From Prevotella falsenii DSM 22864 = JCM 15124 (GTDB taxonomy: Bacteria; Bacteroidota; Bacteroidia; Bacteroidales; Bacteroidaceae): a DNA stretch of 64,000 nt. A program made the translations under genes and the position numbers. The first letter of the stretch is position 1. Every line of letters starts with the position of its first letter. Under the pieces are notes generated by a model, which saw only the letters and a list, made by a program, of their open reading frames with translations, searched no databases and had not been told where the DNA came from. Shown here piece after piece: positions 1-9,781 of this stretch. The DNA lies in the NCBI RefSeq assembly GCF_000613945.1, contig NZ_BAJY01000012.1:16353-80352 (forward strand). Direction: 5' to 3'.

Positions 1-788
1 GCAATAAAGGCTGTTTCGGGAATACGAGAGTCTGCCGGAATGACCATCGCAGCAAGAACTGCGGAAATCGTAGCATGGATACCGGACGTCAGGAACGCCA
101 CCCACACGCCTCCAATGCCCAATACGCCATAGAACCAAATGTTCTTTACGCCCAAGCGGTTGCCGATAAACATAACCAAAAGGAAGGCTAAGCCCACCGC
201 CAAACTGCTAAACGAGATGTGAGAAGTATAGAACAGCGCGATAACAAGCACCGAACCAAGGTCATCGACAATCGCCAGCGTAGTCAGAAAAACCTTTGCC
301 GAGATAGGTACACGGTCGCCGAGTATGTACAAAACCGCCAAGGCGAAAGCTATATCCGTTGCCATCGGAATTCCCCAGCCATGCGCTACGGGCGTTCCCC
401 AATTGAAAAGAAGATAGGTTCCTGCGGGAAACAGCATGCCAAAGATGGCTGCAGCCACAGGCAGCGTAACTTTACGGAGTTCGCGAAGCTCACCGCCGAC
501 AAACTCTCGCTTTAGTTCCAGCCCCACCACGAAGAAGAACATCGACATAAGACCGTCGTTAATCCAGTGCTCTACACTGAAGTTCAGCAGCGGCTGCCCA
601 TCAACGATAAAGCCAAAATGATGTTCAAGGAAGTGGGAATAGTCCTCTCTTAAAGGCGAATTTGCCAATACCAACGCCAAAACGACGAAGATTGCCAAGA
701 CAATACCGCTCGAACGCTCACGCTGCAAAAACTGCATGGCGGGAATGATGAGGTGATTTTCGATATTCTTCTGATAGTTTTCTCTCAT
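1..788 (-). CDS. nhaA: Na+/H+ antiporter NhaA (3' part cut by window edge)
   Basis: Inner-membrane sodium/proton antiporter for sodium extrusion and pH homeostasis. The minus strand from ATG at 786-788 reads through to base 1 without a stop, about 262 residues. It begins MRENYQKNIENHLIIPAM. It then shows the NhaA-type segments DGLMSMFFFVVGLELKRE, GWGIPMATDIAFALAVL and AIVDDLGSVLVIALFY. The paired aspartates in AIVDD correspond to the ion-binding aspartates known in E. coli NhaA. Hydrophobic helices alternate as expected for a 12-helix protein of about 390 residues, so roughly the last third lies outside the window. It reads away from a TATCTTTG promoter about 200 bases upstream. Family call is secure; only completeness is limited. 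Confidence 0.93.
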   Translation of the reverse strand, partial: MRENYQKNIENHLIIPAMQFLQRERSSGIVLAIFVVLALVLANSPLREDYSHFLEHHFGFIVDGQPLLNFSVEHWINDGLMSMFFFVVGLELKREFVGGELRELRKVTLPVAAAIFGMLFPAGTYLLFNWGTPVAHGWGIPMATDIAFALAVLYILGDRVPISAKVFLTTLAIVDDLGSVLVIALFYTSHISFSSLAVGLAFLLVMFIGNRLGVKNIWFYGVLGIGGVWVAFLTSGIHATISAVLAAMVIPADSRIPETAFI

Positions 789-986
789 ATATTATATAAA
801 TGTTATCCTGTTCGTAATAAACACACGCATAGTTTTAAGCAAGTTTCTGTGTAGAAACCAAGCCTGTTATCCGTTCCGTTTGCTCAGCTTTTTCTGTACT
901 TCAACGTACTCTCATAATGTTTCACTGCCTAAAAAATCAAGCATAAATGCCACTAACAAGGTGGAGTTTTTCTACTTTTACAAGTA

Positions 987-994
987 CAAAGATA
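987..994 (-). promoter_or_regulatory. Candidate promoter -7 element for nhaA
   Basis: Reads TATCTTTG on the minus strand, matching the Bacteroidota consensus TAnnTTTG. It lies about 200 bases upstream of the nhaA start. No convincing -33 TTTG was found. The leader between it and the gene holds nothing else I recognise. Confidence 0.5.
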
Positions 995-1137
995 CGTTAA
1001 AAATATTACAAAAGCAGAGTAAAAGGGCTTTATCGTTTCATTTTTAACATTTAATCTTATTCTTTTATAGCTTTTTTCAAGTATTGGTTGCTGCCGGAAT
1101 GTTTGCTATTCAATTGTTATTGTTCAGAATTAAGTTG

Positions 1138-1145
1138 TATATTTG
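1138..1145 (+). promoter_or_regulatory. Candidate promoter -7 element for the DUF389 relic
   Basis: TATATTTG on the plus strand, an exact TAnnTTTG match, just upstream of the decayed coding stretch at 1170-1286. Its survival suggests the relic was once the start of a normal transcription unit. Confidence 0.4.
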
Positions 1146-1169
1146 TGCTACAAAACAACATATACGGAA

Positions 1170-1286
1170 CAGAATAACACATCATTTTGGCAGACAGTGA
1201 AGGGTTACTTCAATGCGCTGCCCGACAAAAAAAACGAGGAAGAAACGATAAAACAGATAAGCAGTGGCGTTGCTTTCCATAATTAA
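1170..1286 (+). pseudogene. Relic of the N-terminus of a DUF389 (TIGR00341-type) membrane protein
   Basis: In one frame the DNA reads FWQTVKGYFNALPDKKNEEE followed by TIKQISSGVAFHN and a TAA stop. This resembles the soluble N-terminal lead of Bacteroidota DUF389 proteins, whose family pattern is a YFNL-like segment, an acidic stretch and a '(S)GV.FxG' motif just before the first membrane helix. No ATG is in frame upstream, and everything after FH is missing. The intergenic repeat copy begins about 30 bases downstream. I infer a gene lost by deletion, with only promoter and first codons left. The family match is from memory of the pattern and needs a search. Confidence 0.45.
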
Positions 1287-1317
1287 TAGTGGGCGTTTTT
1301 TCGGCTTAACTTTGTAA

Positions 1318-1530
1318 AGATAATTCTCTTAAAAAACGATAACTGCGTTTTGGCGTTGCGAAAGCGGCTGTTTTACGATGTAAAACCTACGGTTTTACCG
1401 TGCAAAACAGCCGCTTTTGGAACGCAAAACAATAGGTTTTGTAATACACTGACGGACAGATGGTTAAGCGATAGTTGCGCTTGCGAAAAATATTTACGGT
1501 TTTATTACATTCTTTTCGTTCATTTCTCCT
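1318..1530 (+). repeat. Dispersed intergenic repeat, copy A
   Basis: Plus-orientation copy of the structured repeat found eight times in this window. It holds the three 20-nt arms (GCGGCTGTTTTAC, TAAAACCTACGGTTTTA, GCAAAACAGCCGC), then CAATAGGTTTTGTAAT and the AAAAATATTTACGG tail. The first and third arms are complementary and can pair. An open frame across it (1350-1670) is repeat sequence and not a gene. Confidence 0.8.
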
Positions 1531-1569
1531 GCTCTTCCGTACTGCTTCTACCACACGCCTGCCCTATCG

Positions 1570-1770
1570 TTACTCGTCGTAACCGATGGGGCGGAACTGC
1601 TTTTGCCGCTCGCTATACACGAATCCTGCCGTTTTCAGGCGGGTTTGCAAATGCTCCGGCGTTTCGTTGAAATAGTAGCAGAGCGATGAAAGCGTATCAA
1701 ATTCCTCGTCGCGCAAGAGCATGTTCACTGCACTTACAAGGATTGCGGGGTCGTTGGGTAATTTTTCCAT
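1570..1770 (-). CDS. DUF4250 domain small protein
   Basis: A 66-residue protein starting MEKLPNDPAILVSAVNMLLR. It matches the DUF4250 pattern: LPNDPAIL near the start, then N-M-L-R-D, a helical middle, and 'L...L...GF.Y....QF' near the end. Function of the family is unknown. The small, helix-rich, non-exported form suggests a cytosolic protein. An upstream in-frame ATG would add ten residues (MPMQNTYFSL), but the family starts at MEKLPNDP, so I take the ATG at 1768-1770. It lies downstream of cdd on the same strand, separated by a terminator hairpin. Confidence 0.75.
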   Translation of the reverse strand: MEKLPNDPAILVSAVNMLLRDEEFDTLSSLCYYFNETPEHLQTRLKTAGFVYSERQKQFRPIGYDE

Positions 1771-1865
1771 AAGACTAAAATATGTATTCTGCATTGGCAA
1801 AACGTAGCAACAAAAAGCCTCAAAAGCCTATTTCTTGCAGCCCTGCCAATAAGTTCTGATTATAA

Positions 1866-1901
1866 GAAATGTCCCAAATGACAATGCAAATGGGACATTA
1901 T
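1866..1901 (-). terminator. Hairpin terminator after cdd
   Basis: A perfect 9-bp stem AATGTCCCA/TGGGACATT (1868-1876 with 1891-1899) begins five bases past the cdd stop codon. The T-run behind it is weak. Position supports transcription ending after the beta-helix lipoprotein and cdd unit. Confidence 0.6.
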
Positions 1902-1905
1902 TGGT

Positions 1906-2385
1906 TTATTTCATTGATTTTCCGACAAACTGCAAAGGCAGCAAGTCTTTAATGGTGTCGATAACATAAACACCTTCCGTACCGTAAAGCAAGATACGAA
2001 CAGCCTGTTTGTAGCGGTCTTCTATTTCCAATACCACCTGTCGGCATGCTCCGCAAGGCACAATAGGCTGCTTCATCAGTCCTCCGCCATTGCGTGCAGC
2101 TATCGCCAACGCCTTTATGGGTTGGTCGGGGCGTGTGCTTTGCGCTGCAAAAACAGCCGAACGCTCGGCACAAAGTCCTGACGGATAGGCTGCATTCTCT
2201 TGGTTTGCGCCCATCACCATTTCGCCATTCTCCAACAGCAAGGCTGCTCCCACGCTGAAATGGCTGTAAGGCGAATAGCTGTTTTTGGTGGCTTCAATTG
2301 CCGTTGCTATAAGCGTTTGCTCGTCGGCAGACAGTTCTTCCAACCGGCAGACACCTATTTTAATATTTATATCAATTTGCTTCAT
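1906..2385 (-). CDS. cdd: Cytidine deaminase
   Basis: Cytosolic zinc enzyme converting (deoxy)cytidine to (deoxy)uridine in pyrimidine salvage. The 159 residues carry both zinc motifs of the family: CAERSA (Cys72 ligand, Glu74 proton shuttle) and PCGACRQV (Cys111 and Cys114 ligands). The substrate-binding stretch YSPYSHFSVGAALL is also present at about residues 37-51. Length fits the homotetrameric form, with a short N-terminal extension (MKQIDINIKIGVCRLEEL). The start is 10 bases beyond the stop of the upstream lipoprotein gene, so the two are probably co-transcribed. A hairpin follows the stop. Confidence 0.95.
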   Translation of the reverse strand: MKQIDINIKIGVCRLEELSADEQTLIATAIEATKNSYSPYSHFSVGAALLLENGEMVMGANQENAAYPSGLCAERSAVFAAQSTRPDQPIKALAIAARNGGGLMKQPIVPCGACRQVVLEIEDRYKQAVRILLYGTEGVYVIDTIKDLLPLQFVGKSMK

Positions 2386-2395
2386 AAGCTATTTC

Positions 2396-3864
2396 TTAGT
2401 CTTTCTTCTTTTCGGGTCTATATTCATAGCAACCTATGTCGGGCTTCTCGTCGCGTGCAAAGCCGTCGTGGTCGGTGGCACTGATGCCATTGGGCAAAGC
2501 AATACCTATATCGCGGGCTTTCGATTTCTCGGAAAGATGGAAGTCGTAAGCCTGCTTGTTGCCGTCTATCTTACAGAAATGCTTCTCTCCCGACTGCACC
2601 GTGTCGGCAGCTTCTTCCCACACCACTTCGACATACTTGGCTGCATCGAGTTCCTTTGGCTTTATGGTGCGCAGGATACTGTGGTCGAATTTGAAGTTCT
2701 GAGCGGCTTCATCGGTGAAAGCACCCATTATCACGTCTTCGGCATACCCCGTTATAAGGGTGTTGAAAACATTGAATTGTTGGAGCGTGTATTGCTTTCC
2801 GTCGTTACTGTTTCCGAACCGCAACGCTGCACCACGGTTTCCGTCGAAAGGATAGAACTGCGCAAGGGTGCAATGGCTCAACGTTATGTCGCCGCCAAAG
2901 AAGGCAGCACAGTCTTTCAACGTGTTTGTTATTTGGCTGTTGCTGATGTCTATTTTGCAGTTGGTAGCAAGCAAACCATACCCCTGACAGTTATGTACGG
3001 TGCTCCGACGGAGCGAAAGCGTAGAACGCTCGACACTCGACGAGTCGCACACAATGCCATTGTAGGTCGAATGAATATCGGCAAACTCTATTTCGTTGTC
3101 GTAACTTGACGTATTGAAATGAATGCCTTGCCACTGTCCGCTCACACGGTCGTAGGGCAAATAGTCGAACATATAGTCCAAACGGTCGCCCCGCAGCGTA
3201 ACAATCTTGTCGGCTGTTCCTGCTATTTTCAGCTGTCCGTGCACATCAATGCCCGCCTTATTCGAGAAATAAAGGGTGGTTCCTGCGCCAATGGTAAGCG
3301 TTGCCCCCTCGTTCACCTTAATGCCTCCTTGCACCACAATGGCTTTTGGCTTTGTATGGTGGTATCGTGCTTTATCTCAATGTTATTCAAAAGTTCGGCG
3401 TCCCAACTGTAAGCCTTCAGGTTTACTTTCTGTTGCACGGTGCTTTCGAGTGTAAACACAAGGTTGTCTTCCACCAACTGCGGGTCGGTTTTGCCGTTCT
3501 TGGGCGTTGTAAGTTCCACGAAGACACGAATGCTGTCCTTGTTTCGCACCTCAAGTCCGTTTACCTGATACCCGTTTGCCTGTCCCAAGAAGATGCCGTC
3601 TACATTCACTCGGAATCCCGTTTGGTTGCCTTGCTCCAACCGAACATTGGCAAGGCGTATGCCATTGCCCGACCGATTGTAGACCCAAAATGTCTTTGTA
3701 GGGGTTGGAACTTTCGAGAACGTAGTATCAAGGCGCACCGTATCTGTTGAAAATGCCAACAGATTGCTTTTCGACGTCGTAAAAGTATCGTCGTCGTTGC
3801 AAGCCGTTACCAATCCGACAACAGCCAACAGCAGCATATATGCAAGTATTCTAAACTTCTCCAT
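2396..3864 (-). CDS. Right-handed beta-helix lipoprotein (frame break at 3344-3347)
   Basis: Exported lipoprotein of unknown function. It starts MEKFRILAYM with a lipobox ending at Cys22 (LVTAC), followed by NDDD. The N-terminal half is a beta-rich region. The C-terminal half is a parallel beta-helix with the family stretch DRLDYMFDYLPYDRVSGQWQ and a final DIGCYEY motif. The reading frame breaks where the coding strand has four A's (3344-3347). Adding one A joins the halves as TTIQSQKAIVVQGGIKV and gives a 489-residue protein. As written, the first frame stops at 3313 and the second would need to restart near 3337. It is probably co-transcribed with cdd. An upstream in-frame ATG (3888) would put seven residues before the signal peptide, so I use 3864. 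Confidence 0.75.
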
Positions 3865-3944
3865 TGGTATAATAACGCAGAAAAACACTACTTATTACAT
3901 TATTATAATAAAATTACAAGCAAACAGGAGAGTATCTTCGTCTT

Positions 3945-4080
3945 CAAATTATTACACCGAACTCACGTTATTCATAAACGAAAAGAAGATAATAAAGACG
4001 TAAATATTTTTCACAAACTCAGCTATTATCTAACTGTCTATTCGCCAGCGCATTACAAAACCTATTGCTTCGCATTCCAA
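3945..4080 (-). repeat. Dispersed intergenic repeat, copy B (partial)
   Basis: Minus-orientation partial copy. It has the internal TIR-like ACACCGAACTCACGTTATTC at about 3954-3973, then the ACGTAAATATTTTTCACAA block and CAAAACCTATTGCTTCGCAT. It stops just inside the first arm, so the three hairpin arms seen in other copies are missing. Confidence 0.7.
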
Positions 4081-4150
4081 AAGCATCATTTAAATATTAA
4101 GATATTTTAATAAATAGGGGGGTAAATGTACGAATATCAAAAAAAACTAT

Positions 4151-4158
4151 TACCTTTG
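4151..4158 (+). promoter_or_regulatory. Promoter -7 element for the 4209 outer-membrane gene
   Basis: TACCTTTG on the plus strand, an exact TAnnTTTG match, 50 bases before the ATG at 4209. It lies immediately after repeat copy B. Confidence 0.6.
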
Positions 4159-4208
4159 CAATTCAATTATAATTATAAAACAATCTGAACAATAAATAAA
4201 CAGCGTCC

Positions 4209-7001
4209 ATGAAACGAAAGAAATGTTTATTCAGCTTTATACTTGCACTATTAGCAAGCATACCAACATTAGTAAGTGCAGACATTGTTACGGGTAAAGT
4301 CGTAGACGACAAGACCGGCGAACCGCTGGCAATGGCCTCAGTACAGATAGTTTGCAAGAGGGGTGAATCTACATATTGGAACTCTACCACTACCGATTCG
4401 TTGGGCAACTTCAGCAATCGATGCTATGCCGAAGGGCGAATGACCGTAACGGTGAGCCTTTTAGGCTACCACAGCACAAAGAAAAGAGCCTACTGCGGAA
4501 GCGGTACAACTGCCGACACCATAAAGTTGGGAGAGTTCAGACTGAAACCGTCGGACGTTGTACTCGACGAAGTTTTGGTGTCTGCAAAGGCGAAACGTTT
4601 CACCATACAGGGCGATACGATTGTGTTTAACCCCGCCGCATTCAAGCTAACCGAAGGTGCACGACTGAAAGAACTCATAGAGAAGCTGCCCGGAGTAACA
4701 AAAAGGGACGGTAAACTATATTGGAACAACAAACCTTTACGCCTCCAAATGAACGGACGCGATATATTCGGGGGCAGCGGAATAGTTGCCGATTTGCCTG
4801 CCGAAGCCGTTCAGAACATTAAAAGCTACAACAAAGCAAGCGATTTTGCCAAACATTCGGGCAAGGACGACGGCAAGGAAGACCAAGTTCTGGATATTAA
4901 AATAAAGGCGAGCTTTATGGATAAATGGTATGGCGACATAAAGGCAAGGGTGCAATCGCCCAAGAACTATCAAGCTTCCATAAGTTCTTCAAAACTCAGT
5001 GATAAAAATCCGATAATGTTCCACCTCGATGCCAACAACATAAACCAATATCAGAAGGTGGGTACAAACTGGTGGGAAAACGGAGACTTCGACTATTTCG
5101 GCAAGGCGCAGAATGCCGCCTTAGGCTATCAGCATAATTTCACTGCACTCGAAAAGGAAACAAACTACATTGCCTTTACTTCCAACTTCAATCACAAAGA
5201 CGGCTGGGGAACCGACTACGAAGCTGCGCAATACTTCTCGCCAAACAATATTACGACGTGGAGCCTCGACCGAAAGAAACACTATAACCACGAAATAGCA
5301 CCCGAAGTGCGCGCCGATTTGGTTTCGTACACCGATAAAAAGAACTTCTTGGGAGTCAATCTTACGTTCAACTACAAACTGGAACGAAACAACACCGAGA
5401 CCGGTAGCGCACGCTTCGACACCGATACAAAGCCTTACGGCGACTTTCCTTTAGACTTGGCTTTGAGCGCAGGGCACGGCGACGCTGTCTATCGGCACAT
5501 CATTAACAGGGAGCGGTCGTACCAACAACGCATCAACGAAGGTGGAGAAATGCAACTCTATGCCCTCTGGAGACACTTCATCGGCAAGAAAGCACAGTTG
5601 GAAATCAACACCACTCTTTCGTATGGGAATGGCAATAACCGCTTCGACGCCCACCGCGAGTTGGAGTATATAAGCAAAGGAACAGCTTCGCCGCTCTATC
5701 AATACAGCCGTGCGCCCTACCATAACATAGAGGCAAACGGCAAGGTAACGTTGGAATACCATATCAACGATGCCCTCTTGCTGAAAGCCTCGCAGAAGTT
5801 CAAGGCAGGAAACAATACCATTCGGCAGAGTTTTTACAGTTCTTCAATCGCTTCAAAGATTGAAAACGACCCCGCAAGCGTGCTCGATGCGGCAAACAGC
5901 TATCGCAGTAAGCAGCACGAAACCAATACAACAAGCAGCGTAGGACTGGCCTACAAGGTGGGCAACTGGCAGTTTATTCCTAAAATAGACTTCAATTTAA
6001 ACCGGGAAGAACTGAACTATCAGCGTGGACGACTGGACACCGTGGCACACCGCAACAGCAATACGTGGACGCCGGAAATGCTCATAAAGTGGAAAATAAA
6101 TAAAAGCAACCGCTTCGATTTCGCCTTCAACTACACAACAAAACTGCCCGAACTGCTTTCAACTTTGGGCTACCGAGACGATACCGACCCATTTTGGATA
6201 GTGGAAGGCAACCCTTTCCTGCAACGCAGTCATCAGCACACAACCTCGCTAAACTATGTTGCCACACTGGGAAAGCAGCAGGCAATGTTCCTTTTCAAGG
6301 TGGGTTACACACACATTATCAACCCGATAGCAACCGTCTACGACTTCGACTCGCAAACAGGAGTGTACCGCAGCCACAGCGAAAACGTGCGCAGCGGAAA
6401 CGATTGGTTCGCAGAACTGACCTTCGACAAGAGCTTTGGCGACTACATACACTTCTCGAACAAGGCGGAAGCGCATTTCAAGAAGTCGTATGGCTACCTT
6501 GCTGCCTTCAACGAACATACCGCACAAGAACAAAACCAGCTGAAAATGTTCACTTTCACATCAAATCCCGAACTGTCGTATGAGAGCGATTGGCTGCAAA
6601 CAAGCCTCTTCGGAGAAATTGATTTGCAACGAAACAGATACTCGTTGGCAAGCCAATACAACAACACACCTATTCGCTACGCCTACGGTTTGCGCACAAC
6701 AGTGAAGTGGAAGGGCTGGGAAATAAGCAGCGAAATAAAAGACAAAGCCACAACAGGCTATCTTGCACAGGAACTGAACCGCCACCGCATACTCTGGGAG
6801 GGCTACATTCGCTACGTTTGGAAGAAGAGCAAGAGTTGGATTGGCTTAAGTTTCGACGATATTCTGAACCAAAACCGCAACTATTCTCTCGATGTAAACT
6901 CATCGAGTCGCACCGAAAAATGGAACGAAATACAGCACCACTACGTTTCTTTAACCTTCAATTACCACTTCGATGCGAAGGGAAAGAAAAATAAGGAATA
7001 G
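4209..7001 (+). CDS. TonB-receptor-like outer-membrane beta-barrel protein
   Basis: A 930-residue outer-membrane protein with a signal peptide (residues 1-24, cleavage after LVSA). Next comes a carboxypeptidase-regulatory-like domain (about 25-115, starting VTGKVVDDKTGEPLAMASV), a plug-like region (about 116-230, containing LKELIEKLPGVTKRDGKLYW), and a long C-terminal barrel rich in alternating aromatic strands. It belongs to the Bacteroidota 'outer membrane beta-barrel' receptors that lack a SusD partner, and none is encoded next to it. The substrate cannot be told. It has its own promoter, and the gene downstream is convergent, so it is likely monocistronic. Confidence 0.85.
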   Translation: MKRKKCLFSFILALLASIPTLVSADIVTGKVVDDKTGEPLAMASVQIVCKRGESTYWNSTTTDSLGNFSNRCYAEGRMTVTVSLLGYHSTKKRAYCGSGTTADTIKLGEFRLKPSDVVLDEVLVSAKAKRFTIQGDTIVFNPAAFKLTEGARLKELIEKLPGVTKRDGKLYWNNKPLRLQMNGRDIFGGSGIVADLPAEAVQNIKSYNKASDFAKHSGKDDGKEDQVLDIKIKASFMDKWYGDIKARVQSPKNYQASISSSKLSDKNPIMFHLDANNINQYQKVGTNWWENGDFDYFGKAQNAALGYQHNFTALEKETNYIAFTSNFNHKDGWGTDYEAAQYFSPNNITTWSLDRKKHYNHEIAPEVRADLVSYTDKKNFLGVNLTFNYKLERNNTETGSARFDTDTKPYGDFPLDLALSAGHGDAVYRHIINRERSYQQRINEGGEMQLYALWRHFIGKKAQLEINTTLSYGNGNNRFDAHRELEYISKGTASPLYQYSRAPYHNIEANGKVTLEYHINDALLLKASQKFKAGNNTIRQSFYSSSIASKIENDPASVLDAANSYRSKQHETNTTSSVGLAYKVGNWQFIPKIDFNLNREELNYQRGRLDTVAHRNSNTWTPEMLIKWKINKSNRFDFAFNYTTKLPELLSTLGYRDDTDPFWIVEGNPFLQRSHQHTTSLNYVATLGKQQAMFLFKVGYTHIINPIATVYDFDSQTGVYRSHSENVRSGNDWFAELTFDKSFGDYIHFSNKAEAHFKKSYGYLAAFNEHTAQEQNQLKMFTFTSNPELSYESDWLQTSLFGEIDLQRNRYSLASQYNNTPIRYAYGLRTTVKWKGWEISSEIKDKATTGYLAQELNRHRILWEGYIRYVWKKSKSWIGLSFDDILNQNRNYSLDVNSSSRTEKWNEIQHHYVSLTFNYHFDAKGKKNKE

Positions 7002-7031
7002 TGTAATGCACAGCAAAACTGCCTTCGGCGC

Positions 7032-7116
7032 AATTTATTTACATGTAAATAAATTCTTCTTTACGTGTAGATAAATATTTACTTACACGTAAAGAAATAT
7101 TTTTCTACGTGTAAAG
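7032..7116. repeat. Cluster of TTTACGTGTAAA-like palindromes
   Basis: Between two convergent genes lie a perfect 24-bp palindrome centred on TTTACATGTAAA (7032-7055), an inverted pair CTTTACGTGTA (7059-7069) and TACACGTAAAG (7084-7094), and a further CTACGTGTAAAG (7105-7116). A fifth partial TTTACGTGT sits near 7179. All share one core. They could fold as nested hairpins and stop transcription from both sides, or bind a dimeric protein. Confidence 0.6.
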
Positions 7117-7133
7117 AAATGAAGAAACCTAAA

Positions 7134-7172
7134 CAAAGCCCCCTCTCGAGCGTCTGCTCAAGAGGGGCTTGC
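7134..7172 (-). terminator. Hairpin terminator after glgP
   Basis: AGCCCCTCT pairs with AGAGGGGGCT across a 14-16 nt loop, with one bulged base. It sits about 28 bases past the glgP stop. The T-run after it is short (TTTGTTT). Confidence 0.55.
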
Positions 7173-7197
7173 ATATATTTTACGTGTCAGAAGCTGA

Positions 7198-9755
7198 TTA
7201 GTCGAGCCACTTAACGTATGAGAAGTCTTGGCGGTGTGGCAGCAAATCGTTCTTAGGATACATACGAACGGCACACTTGAAAGCACCTGCATCAGAAGCA
7301 TCGAAGTCTAATCGGAAGGTGTAGAGGTTGCCGTCGGTATTTACAAGCTTGAACGGAAGCACCTTGTGAATGGTTACATCGTCGGTAGGATTGCTGTCGA
7401 GCATCACAAATTCCAAACCTACTGCATCTTGAAGACCTTGTTCGTCGATGGTGTAAGTAAGGGTTGTTACCTTGCCTGTTACAGCATTGTGCAACGAATC
7501 GAAGTTGCTTTCTACGACATTGATGCTGTCCCAACGCTCGGCAACGGTCTCCTTCCACAGTGCAATTTCCTTTGCAAGGCGGTTGTCGTTGGCGTGCAAC
7601 CGTGCAGCACGTTCTGCCTGCTTGTTGTAGAACTTAGAATAGTAGTCGTCCAACTGACGCTTCATGGTGTAATGAGGTGCGATAGTAGCGATTGAATTCT
7701 TTACTACCTTCACCCATTCTTCCGAATAGGTCTTGCCTTCGGTCTTGTTGAAGAACAACGGAGTTATCTCGTTTTCCAACAAACTGTAAATAGTTGCAGC
7801 ATCGAGTTGGTCTTGATACTCTTGATTTTGGTAGGTACGCTTCTGCGGCAATGCCCAACCTGCGCCTTCGCGATAGCCTTCTACCACCAGCCGTCGAGTA
7901 CTGAAAGGTTCACAACACCGTTCATCTCTGCCTTTTCGCCCGATGTTCCGCTGGCTTCCAATGGGCGTGTCGGGGTGTTCATCCAAATATCGACACCCGA
8001 AACAAGGCGGCGTGCAAGTTCCATGTCGTAGTCTTCGAGGAAGATAATCTTACCGAGGAACTGCGGCATACGCGAAATTTCAAAGATGCGCTTAATCAAT
8101 CCCTGACCTGCACCGTCGGCCGGGTGTGCCTTACCTGAGAAGAAGAAGAGCACCGGACGCTCCGGATTGTTCACAATCTTTTCCAAACGCTCCAAGTCGG
8201 TGAAGAGAAGATGCGCACGTTTGTAGGTTGCAAAACGACGGCAGAAGCCTATCATCAATGCGTTAGGGTTGATTTTCTCAAGGATAGAAACCACCTTTGC
8301 CGGGTCGCCTTGGTTGCGAAGCCATTGCTGGGTGAACTTATCGCGGATATATTTAATAAGTTTGTTCTTCAAAGCCATACGTGTTTCCCAGATTTCGGCA
8401 TCGGGAACATCGTATATTGCATGCCAAATGCTCTCGTTGCTTTGGTCTGCCATGAAGTTCTTATCGAAGTATTTGTTGTAGACTCTGCGCCATTCGGTAG
8501 CTGCCCATGTAGGGAAATGGACACCGTTAGTAACGTAGCCTACGTGGTTCTCTTCGGGGAAATAGCCCTTCCACAGCGGTGCAAACATCTTTTGGCTTAC
8601 CCAACCGTGCAAGCGAGATACACCGTTGATTTCCTGCGACGTGTTGCAAGCGAAGGTACTCATACAGAAACGTTCGCTGTGGTCGTCGGGATTGGTGCGC
8701 CCCATGCCGATAAATTCGTCCCAAGTAATGCCCAACTTTGCCGGATAACCTGACATATACTTGCTGAAGAGCACTTCGTCGAAGTAGTCGTGCCCTGCCG
8801 GTACAGGTGTGTGAACGGTGTAAAGCGAAGAAGCGCGCACCAGTTCCATAGCCTGATTGAAAGTCAAACCTTGTTCAACATAATCGCAAAGGCGTTGCAA
8901 GTTGCAAAGTGCAGCGTGGCCCTCGTTGCAGTGGTAGATGTCTTTCTTTATGCCGAGCTTCTTCAAAGTGAGTATGCCGCCGATACCGAGCAATATTTCC
9001 TGCTTGATGCGGTTTTCCCAATCGCCGCCATAAAGGGCGTGGGTGATAGGACGGTCGAACTCTGAATTCATTTCGTTGTCGGTATCGAGCAAGTAGAGTT
9101 TTATGCGTCCTACGTTCACTTGCCATACCAATGCGTGCACTATATAGTTGTTATAAGGTACTTCAACCCTCATTTGGTTGCCGTCAGCATCAAGTACACG
9201 CTCGATAGGAAGGGAGTTGAAAGTCTGCGCATCGTACTTTGCTATCTGCTCGCCGTCCATTGAAAGGCTCTGACGGAAGTAGCCGAAACGATATAGGAAA
9301 CCCACTGCGCAGAGGTCTACATTGGAGTCTGACGCTTCTTTAAGATAGTCGCCTGCAAGCATTCCCAAACCTCCTGAATAGATTTTCAGCACTTGATTGA
9401 GTCCGAACTCCATACAGAAGTAGGCTACCGAAGGACGTTTTGCGTTAGGTTTCACGTTCATATAGTCGGTAAACATCTTATAAACGTCCTTCACACGCTT
9501 CATCAAGTCTTTGTCTTTAACAATGGCTTCCTTGCGGTCGTAGCTTAATTGTTCGAGCAACAATACCGGATTGTGCCCTACTTTCTCGTAAAGGTCTTCG
9601 TCCAAACGAGTGAAAAGGCTGCGCGCCTCGTGTGTCCAACCATACCAAAGGTTGTGTGCTATCTCGTCGAGACAAGCCAATTCCTTTGGAAGACTTGATT
9701 TAATATTCACCTCTTTCCATTGAGGTTCATTTGAATAATCAGACTTAATTTTCAT
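7198..9755 (-). CDS. glgP: Alpha-glucan (glycogen) phosphorylase, frame break near 7884
   Basis: Pyridoxal-phosphate enzyme releasing glucose-1-phosphate from glycogen (GT35 family, the short TIGR02094-type branch). Visible family marks are the early region [14 protein letters not shown], then [39 protein letters not shown], and the PLP-lysine region [16 protein letters not shown]. The frame breaks directly after LSVLDGWW where the coding strand reads TGGTGGTAG. Restoring one G (TGGTGGGTAG) gives [15 protein letters not shown] and an 852-residue protein, the usual length. It lies 26 bases downstream of the glycogen synthase gene, so the two form a glycogen operon. Confidence 0.9.
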
Positions 9756-9781
9756 AATTTTATTTATTCTGTTTTTATATT

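Noticed and set aside
1350..1670. Open frame of 106 codons
   Set aside because: It runs through repeat copy A, and similar peptide strings (RKRRFC..KPTLLPCKT) appear wherever the repeat occurs, in both orientations. This is repeat DNA that happens to be open.
3313..3888. Programmed -1 frameshift in the beta-helix gene
   Set aside because: The site (CCAAAAG) is only a weak slippery sequence, no downstream structure is obvious, and six other genes show the same kind of base loss.
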